Source: Larix kaempferi (taxonomy: Eukaryota; Streptophyta; Pinopsida; Pinales; Pinaceae). Taken from it: a stretch of 64,000 bases of DNA. A model generated the notes under the pieces. The model saw only the letters and a program-made list of their open reading frames with translations. It was not told the origin of the DNA and searched no databases. The position numbers and the translations under genes were made by a program. Location of the stretch: the NCBI GenBank assembly GCA_027924585.1, contig BSBM01000190.1, positions 4,784,501 to 4,848,500 on the forward strand, given 5' to 3'. Shown here one piece after another: positions 1 to 9,878 of the stretch. The stretch's first letter is position 1. The number at the start of each line of letters is the position of its first letter.

Positions 1-2
1 CT

Positions 3-143
3 GATTCGAATCATAGGTTCAAGGATCATTCTCATACTGTTGGATCTGTTCTCATCACATTCGATCTGAAGAGCAAGTACAAGCACATGCTTTTTGAGCA
101 TGATTCACTTCTTCCCAAGAAGAATATACCTCCAGACATATGA
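3..143 (+). pseudogene. C-terminal end of the internal ORF of element B (copy 1)
   Basis: The open frame runs from the window edge to a TGA at 141-143 and matches the last 46 codons of the 202-codon ORF at 60032-60640 almost base for base. It is rich in Ser, His, Lys and Asp and ends in KKNIPPDI. I see no known domain. It lies downstream of the gag-like region of element B, where an autonomous element would carry pol, so it is probably leftover or acquired internal sequence rather than a functional enzyme. It is partial only because the window starts here. Confidence 0.6.
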
Positions 144-318
144 CCAAGCATCACACCTGCTTGAGTTTGGAGCATTTATTTTTGTGTGTGCCTTACAGTC
201 TGTTTTTTGAGGAGGGGGTATGTTTCCCATGAAATTTTCCCACTTCCTTGATATATTGATTGTTATTATTCATTGTATTGGGTGACCTTTAGTCTTAGTT
301 ACCGGAGTTCAAGATGGA

Positions 319-329
319 TTAAGGGGGGG
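319..329 (+). other. Polypurine tract of element B, copy 1
   Basis: TTAAGGGGGGG lies directly before the LTR start TGTTAGG at 330. This is the expected place and composition for the plus-strand primer of an LTR retroelement. The equivalent in copy 2 is 60818-60826. Confidence 0.8.
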
Positions 330-865
330 TGTTAGGATATTCCTATACTCCATCCTAGTCCCGCCAATATTTTTATAATTTACATTTTCAGTCATGCATG
401 CATTCTAGGGTTTGCATGCATCCCAGTCATCAGTCCAACACCTAGCCCTCAGTTAGCCAACCCCCAGGAGCTTCTCACTATTCAGTTTTAGCCCTCCATC
501 TGCTTAATCCGCCCTTCTTCCTTGATTTTAGGGAGAAACTCACCCTTCTTCACCTACCAGTCCAGTTGTCACTTAGTTACAGTCAGTTACACTTAGTTAC
601 AGTCAGTTACACTCAATTACACTCAGTTACACCTACCAGAGTTGCATTCGAATCCTCTCTACCATTGTACTATTTATTTGTCCATATTGTGATTAATTAA
701 CTAACGTGTGTGAAGTATTATTGCTTCTATCCGAGTTCTACTGTACCATATTATTTTGTTCCTCATTGTACTGTATTGTTCACTCTTCTTATATTTTCCT
801 GCTTAATCATAATTACTCTTGTGAGGTATACATCATCTCTTAGATCTGCTATGAGGATTGTCACA
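330..865 (+). repeat. 3' LTR of element B, copy 1 (536 bp, internally deleted)
   Basis: TG...CA boundaries. It aligns with 60827-61527 (701 bp) and 58517-59246 (730 bp). A 165-base block present in the other LTRs is missing between CCAGAGTT (about 645) and GCATTCGAATCC. It includes a short array of degenerate 10-bp units (AGTTACACTC and variants) at 571-632. Confidence 0.9.
571..632 (+). repeat. 10-bp minisatellite in the element B LTR
   Basis: About six tandem units of (C/T)AGTTACA(C/G)T(C/T). The same array, with different unit numbers, lies at about 58780-58853 and 61072-61130 in the other LTR copies. It accounts for part of the LTR length variation. Confidence 0.75.
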
Positions 866-1868
866 TGTAGTGGTAGACAAGCTATCTAAAGCAACCCACT
901 CTATACCAGTGAAATCCACCTACAAAGCAATTCACATCGCAGAAATATTCTTAAAAGATATCTTTCGATTGGACGGGATACCCAAAGCAATCATTTTCGA
1001 TCAAGACACGAAGTTCACTAGTAACTTCTGGAGAGCATTATTCTCCGGTTTGGAGACCCGGTTACAATTCAGTACCGCGTACCACCGCCAGACCGACGGA
1101 AAAACAAAACGAGTAAACCAAATCCTCGAGGACATGTTGAGGATGTATGTCATGAACAACCCCACCAAGTGGGAAGATTATTTGCACCTCGCAGAGTTTG
1201 CATATAACAACAGTTATCAAACCTCGGCCAAAATTAGTTCTTTCAAGGCACTCTACAGTAGGAAATGTTGGACCCCCATGACTTGGAACAGTCCAGTAGA
1301 CAGACTTATGTTAGGACCCGACCTACTAAAGGACTTGGAACAACTAGTCTCCAAGGTACAGTTGAACTTAAAAGAAGCACAAGACCGCCAAAAGAGTTAC
1401 GCGGACAAGAAAAGAAAAGACAAAGACTACCAAGTCGATGAACATGTGTTTCTAAAAATAAAGGCAAAATGAAGCTCGTTGAGCTTGGGATGTTGCAGGA
1501 AACTAACCCCAAGATTTTGTGGACCTTTTGAAATACTAGCCAAGAAGGGCCCAGTAGCGTATGTGTTAGCCTTACCAGCTCATATAAAAGTTCATAATGT
1601 TTTTCATGCTTCACTATTAAATAAATATGTATACGATACTAAACACGTTATTGATTGGTCCTTATTACAGGTGGAGCCCGAAGAGGAGTTCACACTAGAA
1701 CCACTCCACATTCTAGACAAGAGAGAGGTCCAACTTAGGAGGAGGACCATTACTCAGCTGAAAGTGCAATGGAGGTACTTTGGACCAGAAGAGGCTACTT
1801 GGGAGAATGAGGCCACAATGAAAGAGGCTTGCCACGCCTTGTTTCATGACTTCATTCCTAGTCCCTAG
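866..1868 (+). pseudogene. Ty3/gypsy chromovirus integrase (C-terminal part) and chromodomain, copy 1, broken
   Basis: The frame continues chromovirus pol downstream of the nested element. It encodes the integrase core from VVVDKLSKATH, with the second catalytic Asp context FDQDTKFTS, then the third catalytic block as QTDGKTKRVNQ. Active Ty3/gypsy integrases have Glu in the TER of that block, so the catalytic Glu is Lys here. An in-frame TGA at 1470-1472 splits the frame, probably CGA to TGA. The same frame resumes with the C-terminal GPFEIL region and ends in a chromodomain (QLKVQWRYFGPEEATWENE). The stop at 1866-1868 lies 36 bases before the LTR. The long LTR and chromodomain suggest a Tekay/Del-like chromovirus (inference). 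Dead copy. Confidence 0.93.
1470..1472 (+). other. In-frame premature TGA in chromovirus pol
   Basis: The reading frame is the same on both sides (LKIKAK stop SSLSLG). A single CGA-to-TGA transition explains it, the usual decay of a methylated CpG. The identical stop is present in copy 2 at 62132-62134, so it predates the duplication. Confidence 0.85.
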
Positions 1869-1892
1869 AAACACTGGGATAGTGTTGTTCTA

Positions 1893-1904
1893 AGTGGGGA
1901 GGGA
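1893..1904 (+). other. Polypurine tract of the chromovirus, copy 1
   Basis: AGTGGGGAGGGA abuts the 3' LTR start TGTAATATCC. It closely resembles the LARD tract at 22940-22952 (AAGGGGAGGAGGA), which sits before the same ten LTR bases. Confidence 0.8.
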
Positions 1905-4900
1905 TGTAATATCCTGATTTTTGGACTAACTATTTTGTTTATATATCGGGCCACGGCCCCAGCACCTATGTTTATTTTGAGTATTGGACATGATCCCTAG
2001 CACCTATGGTTTATTCTTATATATATATATATCGACATATCGAGCATGGACTCTAACTGACTTCTTTATTTGAGTACATACTGGGCGAGAAGGCCCCAAT
2101 GTTTTAATGATGTGTTTCAGCTTTGCTAAGGGTACAAACCTGAATATACTGAGATGATCTTTTGTTACTTACTGTGCAGAGCTATGATTTTACATGATTT
2201 GACTTATGAGTGTGTTGAGCGTGGACTCAGAAACACACACGTAACCTACGTACTGGGAATAAGCCCCGATGTACCTAGAAGAACGTTTATGTACTGGGAG
2301 TAAGCTTTGAGGTACATTGAGTGTTGGGCCTAAGCCCTAAGCACTCCAAGATTGATAAACGAATACTGGATCCGAGGCAACTCAAATATTCTAGATGTGC
2401 CTCACAACCACATTCTTGCACTAGTGTTGAGCAAAGGCTCTGGAATTGCACTAGCGTAACACCCATGTGAGAGTGTTGAGTTAAAAGGTTTAGAAGAGCA
2501 CTCGGGGTTACTAAATCTCAAAGTGTTGAGTCTAAAAGAGTCTAAATAACACTTTTCTTTCATGGAATTTATTTGATTTAATTAAATGATTCATCTTTTA
2601 TCTACCATTAGACACTGCGGGAACTACCATGTTAAACGAGGGAATCCGACATGCAAGAGAGAGACTAGAGGTACCTAACCAAGCTAACCGAGACCACCCA
2701 AATAATTGGACCTTGTCCTTAAAAGTTAAAAGAAGTGTCATGTGATGACACTGAACTAAATAAAATATAATTGCGAGTAGTCTTTAATGACTAACATGTA
2801 TAAAGGCCTCAAGGCTATTATTATTATTTAGAGCTTTAATAATAATGGTCTCATTATTTAATTATGGAATATAATTAGTATATATGATTTATGCATTAAT
2901 TTATATTATAAATGGTGTATTAATAGTTAAGTGAAATATAATTATTGTTAGTATAATTATTGTTAGTATAATTATTGTTAGTGTAATTATTATTATTATA
3001 ATTGTTGTTATTATAAATATTATTAAGATCATAAATCAAAATCACTTATAGTTAAACAGTTGGAAAAGTCCTAGTTCAAGAGGACTAGATATTTAAGTAA
3101 ATAATATCTTTTAATTATTATTTATTTAATTTAAAGAAACTAATTATTTCAATAGTCCTAATTGAAAGACTTGCCTACTTAAAGAGAGAAGATACCAAGT
3201 TTGAGGATCATCCATCATTCTTGGTCATTATCATTCTCTTATGGTAATCCAATAAAAGTATTATGCTCCAAGAAACTGAAGTAGCCTCACTTAATAATTC
3301 TCAGATCTGAACCAGCAGTGGACCTAGGGCCACTATCTCTCATTGCATGTTGGAATCCAGCTCAGGGGGATCCATACAGAACTAGGAACAGTTGTAGGAT
3401 CATGGTTGGGCGGAACGTGGTAGTCCTAAGGTTATCCAGCTAAGAATATCATCCTAACAGGTCAGCTAAATACCATAGATCTGCATTAACTACTATTTGA
3501 GTGTGCATGCTCCTACACGAAGGGAGCAAGTGCCAAAGTAGCCAGACTCCTATAGGAAAGAGCCAGGTTCCTAAGGAGCCAGGTATGTGGTTCTAATTAC
3601 TCCCATCTTTCGGTTATAGTAGACATAGGTTATATTTCTCACTAGCATTGATACTTCAACATTGTTTAAATCCTCATCACAAATATTATCAACTTAGTGG
3701 TTTTGGCCTAGAAACTAGTGGAGGGTCTAGCAGGTCTAGCCAAGCTAGCCTGTGCTAGATGACACCCTAATTATCTTCTAGGTGAAGGTCATTATGTTTT
3801 CTTTTGAAAGTAAATGTGACCGCTGTTGGAATCATCTTATCAAATTATAACGTAGGGTGTATTTCTAATTCTTTTAATTCTTTTATTATCCCTTCTATTC
3901 ATAGGAAGCATCAAATAGAATAACAACAGTATCATTTCAAACATCGATTCTCTTAAACCATACTATACATTCAACCGTGGGTTTAAACATTAAATAGTAA
4001 ATTAATATCGTTGTTCTTTTAACACTAGGTTATCATTCCACATTATCAATAACTCCACGATTTCAATCAAATAGACAAACATTATATCAAAATTCAACCA
4101 CAGATGCATTCCTCATGAATCGAGTCCTACTACCAAACAAGTGCATTTCATGAACATTTAAACTTTATTACGTTTTTCCATCAAAGGAATTGGTCACAAG
4201 ATCAAGCCAGACTAAAGTCGTATCAATTTATACAAGTAGCTAGACAACATAGGGATTTCACATAGGAACATTTACACTTGTACCCAAGCATTTCACTACC
4301 ATTAAACAAATTCTTACAGTCATCCTTTAAACATAAAATACAAGCCAAGGATCAAATCCTTGTTTTCCCAGTTGAAGTAAAGTACCAGAAAATGCAGTAA
4401 GAGGAACCGACATACATATAAGATGTTTCAAGAAAGGGTTTAGACCCATCTATCAACACATACATCTAGCAGAGATTATAAAATACGAGGAATCCAAATT
4501 CTTTCGGCATACAGAGCAACATTAGCCACTTGAAGAGAAACTCTTAACACTTTTTCAAACAGAGAGAAAATGCAGAGATTAGTTCTAGGTTCAAAGCCTC
4601 CTAGAAAAACAACGCAGAGACCAAATCATAGACAGAGGAAATCGTAGCTCATAATCAACGCAAACCATGGTAAGATCACGATATCCATTCTTTCAAATAC
4701 TTAATCATCAACCACCAAATCAGAGGCGACGGTAGCAACAAAGACACCAAAACTACACTAGCCATAAAGAAACGTAGAGACCAAATATAGCACAAATCAA
4801 CTATAGCATTATACAGAAGACCATAACTCTTTTCCATAGGTCCAAGGACTCTTTATTTAAACCCCAGTTTCATACTGGGCATTATCAAAATTACAACTTC

Positions 4901-6251
4901 TACCAAGATCAACAGTCAGCTGAATGGCGAAAACCCTCGAGTTCCATAAAAACCAAAAGATACATTTCGCAGTGGTCCAGCCAACGGCGAACTCAAGGAA
5001 CCCAACAAATTATTGCTAAAAACCCAACCATGCTCATATAGTTCCTCATAAGCAAACATGAACAGTACCCCCCACAGAGGTGAAAGGAGGAGCTAAGAAA
5101 TGGCGAATTTTGGACTTACCATTTTGCAACATCGCCACTGTCGAGTACTAGCCATGCAGAAGAGAGACGTTAGCCAACACCTATTAACCAAACACGCCAT
5201 ACAAAGTTAGAACTCTGAATTTTATATCACAAAATATCTAAATGCAATAGCAGGAATGTATTATGGACTGGGGAAGAATTACCTTCGAAATGTTTCCGTC
5301 ACCATGTCTATTCCATATGGTGAGCTGACCATGAGCCACATCTCAGGTCAGTAACAAAACCCTCAAGGCACTCATGGAAGACAAGAGAAGATAACCACGA
5401 AAATGATTCTTCGTTGGTGTAGAGCCCTAGAGTAAACCCTCATCACTACTAGCAGCATTGGCCATGCGATATTGTAGTGCTACATTCAATGCTACAACCA
5501 ACTACAAGTATTTCGATGTTGACCGAAAATCATATAGTATTAGAACCATTCGAAATCAACAAGTATTGTAAATAGAATCAACATTAAAATGACCCCAAAC
5601 ATTACATAGTGTCATTAAATAACTACAAGGTTAACAAGTGGTGCAATTTCACAAGTATTACAAACCCCAATAAGGCTTTTAAAAAGTGTCAACCCTCAAA
5701 ACTCTCACACATGAGACTTAAATAATTGCTAGAATGGTGGAGTGGGCATTCTCGGTAGATGCCTCACAGGTACACCTCGAAACCAAGAACAAATTGAATG
5801 CATTAGTGAAACTCGCACCCTACCTCTTACACCCTACCTCTCGGCAGCTCTCCCGGGGTACATAATCCTGGAAAGACCATGCATCTCATCACGGGTCATC
5901 AACTTCTACCATTAGCGATCCATCCCACCTAAATGGTCAATTAGTCTTTTATAATTATGCACATAAATTATTGAAACAGTAAGAAAAGGATTTGTATTAT
6001 TACACTTTAAAACACTAGTTCACTTATGACAGAGTTCATTTATATTCATTATATCACTTCCGCAAAGCTGTAGAAATCACAACCAGTAAGACCTTGATAG
6101 CTAAGAAGTTAAGACACAATCAAATGCCACCAATAAGTATCGGTGAAGTAAGTTTCACATCAGTGTTGAAGTTAATTGCAAATCATCACCTCTTAAATGG
6201 TTTATTTCAGTAATAAATTTTTATTTTTTTTAAATATTTTGAGACATTACA
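1905..6251 (+). repeat. 3' LTR of the chromovirus, copy 1 (4.35 kb)
   Basis: It begins TGTAATATCC directly after the polypurine tract and ends GAGACATTACA at 6251. It is collinear with the start of the copy-2 LTR (62567 to the window end) at very high identity, and with the older solo LTR of 15604-33885 at lower identity; that LTR totals 4380 bp once its insertions are removed. No coding capacity is seen in it, and the short ORFs are noise. The AT-rich stretch 2820-3010 is built of ATTATTGTTAGTATA-like units. The target duplication on this side should be AATGT (6252-6256); its partner is outside the window. Confidence 0.9.
2019..2032 (+). repeat. (AT)7 microsatellite in the chromovirus LTR, copy 1
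   Basis: Short AT run at the place where copy 2 carries about 47 bases of AT (62680-62726). Confidence 0.9.
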
Positions 6252-6975
6252 AATGTAGATTACCATAAATATTTATAAAGATAATCTATGTGTGAAAGTG
6301 AAATGTAATATTTATATATAAATTTTGATTAAAAGAGAATAGAATTTATATATACTTTTCACATAGAAACAATTCCATTTACTCATTTTAAATATTGAAA
6401 GATAAAGTGTTGTCACTATAAGTATGAACAAACATAATGGGTTTACCTATTTACTTTTAAAAGAGTTAGGACATTAATTTATAGTATGTATTAGTAACCA
6501 CTTTGTTGAATGAGAAGAATGCCAAAATAGGATGTTTAAGTTCCTATTTTAAAGTATAGTTATTATTTTTATATAAAAGTAATATAATTGTATTTGAGTT
6601 CCTATTTTAAAGCATAGTTATTATTTTTATATAAAGGTAATATAATTATTATTTGAGTTTCTATTTTAAAGTATAATTATTATTTTTATATAAAGGAAAT
6701 ATAATTGTTATTTGAGAGAATAAAGAATGAGGATTTCTTTAAAGCAAAGTTATCATGATATACATATTTAGAGGTTGTATACAACAAGGAGAAATTGGAG
6801 TGTGGTTTAGAAATATCGATGTGTCGAATTATATTAAAATTCATATTTATATATGAAGGAACTTTGCATAAAACATACTTAGTTATAATACTTAAAGTTA
6901 ATTTACAGAAACATGGGTCTTATGACAAAACAAAGACCCTTAAGAAAAAAAAATTAGGGTGTATTTTGAGGGACA
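6252..6975 (+). other. AT-rich remnant, possibly the 3' tail of another long LTR
   Basis: No gene is seen. The stretch ends GAGGGACATTACA at 6975, the same terminus as the chromovirus LTRs (compare 33875-33885). The bases just beyond (GTATATTTAATTCATT) match 35229 and 52568, where no LTR is present. That fits an LTR insertion ending at 6975 whose left part was cut off by the copy-1 chromovirus inserting at 6252. The internal sequence is too decayed for me to align it to the family with confidence. Confidence 0.4.
6540..6715 (+). repeat. Three tandem 58-59 bp units
   Basis: Units start at 6540, 6598 and 6657, each GTT(C/T)CTATTTTAAAG followed by a shared AT-rich body ending ATTTGA. They differ from one another by a few bases. 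Confidence 0.9.
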
Positions 6976-7412
6976 TTACAGTATATTTAATTCATTATTT
7001 AATTTCCCTAAAAATATATCAATTTTATTTTTATCAAAAATAAAATTCTTGAACTTAAATTTTTTTAATATGAACTATAAGTTAAAAGTTAAAAGTCATA
7101 AAAGTGTGTTGCAATGATCAATATTCAGTATAAATGTATGCATTATCTATTTGGATTTATTATAAAAAATTAAATAATTAATAAGGTTCTCGTGATTTGG
7201 GTCTGGATAGTGACCATCATGAAACAAGATTTCCCTCATTCAAAGACATGTGGGTTCCCACTGCACCCACGCCCTGGATTTATGAGGATGCAACCACCAA
7301 TGCATGGGAAGGACCTTATCCATCAATCGAACGGCTCATCATGCTTAATGAAACAAAGACATCTTTCAAAGATATACGGGAGGACTAATAATTATAGTTC
7401 TCTAGTTTGGAT
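6976..7412 (+). pseudogene. Family X remnant, 5' part (unrecognised coding repeat)
   Basis: The non-coding lead (6976-7180) and coding-like part (7192-7412) match 52564-53000, and the end of it also matches 53636-53680. The coding-like part includes FPSFKDMWVP and ends in NYSSLVWI, parallel to NYGSMMWI at about 52982. In-frame breaks and low identity show it is decayed. The match stops at about 7412, where a foldback element interrupts it, and resumes at about 9879. I do not recognise the protein. It is one of at least four copies here, which argues for a mobile or duplicated source. Confidence 0.55.
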
Positions 7413-7926
7413 CACCAAAAAAACAAATTATACAACTTGATGAGTACTTTATACTCAAAACGAGAACTCTAGCCATAAAAACTCATATTTTTTGCGATAA
7501 AAACAACAAAAATAACCCTCGATTTGAAAAGTGGTCTACCGGTATCACTCTTTTTTGTTTTGAAGGAAAATTTACAACATTTTTTAAACCCCCATCAATG
7601 TGATTGAAATCAAAACCCTAAATCAGCCCCTTGATAAAACATTTCTGTTACAATAATCACCCTTATTTGTGGGGCTTAAAAATAGACCTTGTTTCAAATT
7701 GTGACCCTAACAGCACACATCATTACAACGAAACTCCTAAAAATAGAATAAAAATACAAACATGAAAAAAAAAGGCATAAAACAAATTAAAAACATTTAT
7801 ATAACAGCAAAAAATATTTAAAAAAACACTAAAATATATTTAAATTTAAAAAAATAAAATATACTTAATTGTTTTTATTAAAATTACGCAAAAAATAAAT
7901 AAAACTAACCAATAAAACATTAAAAA

Positions 7927-8034
7927 ACAAATATTAAAAAACTAGGACCAAAACATATAAAAAATCAAATTTTAAAATAAACAAATATTAAAAAACTAGG
8001 ACCAAAACATATAAAAAATCAAATTTAAAAATAA
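7927..8034 (+). repeat. Two tandem 54-bp units in the A-rich arm
   Basis: ACAAATATTAAAAAACTAGG occurs at 7927 and again at 7981, followed by nearly the same A-rich sequence. Confidence 0.85.
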
Positions 8035-8538
8035 GTATTAAAAAACTAAAAAATAAAACCACATAAAAAAACTAATAATAAATGAAAAATAAGTAAAAAA
8101 TTAATAATAATAAATGAAAAATAATTTAAACTTGATATGGTTAATTTTTCTAAGATATAATTAAATGAAAATTTTTTAAAAAAGTTTACACTAAACATCA
8201 AAAACCAAAATAAAATATTAAAAATAAAATTTAAAAAACTATAACAAAAAATTATATTAAAAATCAAAATAAAACATTAAAAAAATTTAAAAAAAAAAAC
8301 TATAACAGAAAACTATATTAAAAAAACAAATACTCAAAACAAAAATCTAAAAAAAAACATAAAAACAAAAAAATAGTAAAAAAGCAAAAACAAATTAAAA
8401 AAACTATAATTAAAAAACTACATAGAAATAAAATAATTAAAAATAATAATAAAATAAAATATTAAAAAATATCAAACAATATTAAAAAATAAAATTAAAA
8501 ACACCTAAAAATTAAAAAAACATACTTTAGATTTACAT

Positions 8539-8852
8539 TGGAGTGGTTTAATGGGAGTGGGGCGGATCGTCTTAGTGGACACGCGATTTTAGGAATTATG
8601 GCACCCTCTCATCACTACTCCAAGTGGCGATCGTGCCACTTGAAATGATGTTTAGGGAATGGTGTGATTCCCAAAATCGTGCCCCTCTAATGCATCCCTC
8701 CCCACTTCCATTAAACCACTCTATGCCACCACTTGAAGCGGCGCTTAAAGAGCAACGCAATTCCCAAAATCATGTCCCCCTAATGCAACCCTCCCCACTC
8801 TCGTAATCACGCCCCCTAATGTGACCCTCCCCACTCCCATTAAACCACTCCA
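8539..8852. repeat. GC-rich hairpin at the centre of the foldback element
   Basis: Inverted 27-base ends (8539-8565 and 8826-8852; 26 of 27 match, core AGTGGTTTAATGGGAGTGGG) enclose about 260 bases of much higher GC content than the flanks. A partial third copy of the terminal word is at about 8696-8722, and the segment beginning CCCAAAATC is duplicated inside (from about 8670 and 8764). It may be a MITE nested in the larger element or its loop. No protein function is seen in its ORF. Confidence 0.7.
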
Positions 8853-9004
8853 TCTTAAAAACATAGTATGTGTTTTAATTTTGATATTTTTTTTTATGTT
8901 TTTTAATATTATTTGATATGTTTTTACAATATTTTATTTTATTATGTTTTTTTTATTAATTATATTGTAATATTGTAATGTTTGTTATGGTTTTATTTTA
9001 TTAT

Positions 9005-9009
9005 GTTTG

Positions 9010-9041
<32 letters not shown>

Positions 9042-9060
9042 GGGGGTTTGTGTATTATCT
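9005..9060 (+). repeat. Short (TTA)n microsatellite
   Basis: A run of TTATTATTATTATT-type repeats at about 9016-9042 inside the T-rich arm. Confidence 0.8.
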
Positions 9061-9878
9061 TTAATATTGGTCTTCTATTATATGATTTTTTTTAGTTTTT
9101 AATATAATATTTTTATTTGTTTTTTTTAATGTTTAATTTTATTTTTAAAGTTTAGGGTAGTTTTTTTTCAATTATATTAATTATTAAGGTATATTTATTA
9201 TTAAGTGATTAAATTTTGATTTAGGAGTTGTACATTGAAGTGCATAATATTCTTTAATATTTTTGATTAGTTTCATGTTATTGAGGAAAATGTTAAATAT
9301 GACAAAATTTGGATAAGATATTTTTGTAGTGTTTTTAATTTAAGCTTTTAATTTAAGAATAAATATTATGATTTTAATATGTTATTTACAAATGTATAAC
9401 ATATTTTTTGTTAAGTTTATGTGAATCATCACTTTATAGAAAACAATGTTAAATAGTATCATTTTTATACACAAATGGTTTAAAATGTCTTTATTTTCTC
9501 ATTTTTTTTACAAATTTGTCCATAAAATGACTTATTTAAATGAAAAGTTTAAAGAAAAAACTTCCAAAATGTATATTTTTTTCATTATAAATAGCTTCTA
9601 AATCTTTTAAAAAAATCCAAAATGTACATATTTTTTCATTATAACTAGCTACTAAATAAATATTTTTTGTTAAATTTGTAAAAATGCACTTGTAAATAAA
9701 ATTTATATTTTTTTAATGACCAAGATGATTCAAAATCGCAAAAAATGGCCCAAAATGGAAAATGGTGCTACATGTATACACACTTTTTGAAACGGAGGAA
9801 AAACGAGCTACTAAAATTGACCTCCAAACAAACGAGGGGTTCTCATCAAGTTGTATAACTTGTTCAAATGATAGAAAG

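Larger units (their letters stand above)
1..865 (+). mobile_element. Right part of nested LTR element B, copy 1
   Basis: This is the 3' end of the short LTR retroelement that is complete at 58517-61527. It holds the end of the internal ORF (3-143), a non-coding stretch, a polypurine tract (319-329) and the 3' LTR (330-865). The LTR starts TGTTAGGATATTCC and ends TCACA, and is followed by the target duplication TGTAG (866-870) inside chromovirus integrase. The 5' part lies left of the window. Compared with the other copy it lacks 165 bases within the LTR. Confidence 0.9.
7424..9862. mobile_element. Foldback-type element of about 2.4 kb with terminal inverted repeats
   Basis: The ends are an inverted pair of 21 bases (7424-7444 and 9842-9862; 20 of 21 match, core ATACAACTTGATGAG). 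The left half (7740-8520) is strongly A-rich and the right half (8870-9230) strongly T-rich on the same strand. Words next to the central hairpin are also inverted-complementary. It interrupts family X, which resumes directly to the right. No transposase ORF was seen. No clear target duplication was found, so the exact ends and superfamily are open. A MULE-type or foldback element is possible. Confidence 0.55.

Noticed and set aside
571-632. CRISPR-like or regular repeat array
   Set aside because: Units are 10 bp, contiguous, without spacers, and part of an LTR in a plant genome.
1306-1614. 102-codon minus-strand ORF overlapping chromovirus integrase (and its twin at 61968-62276)
   Set aside because: Shadow of the plus-strand pol frame, repeated only because pol is duplicated.
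8046-8267. Phe/Ile/Leu-rich ORF resembling membrane protein
   Set aside because: Product of A-rich low-complexity DNA read on the minus strand.
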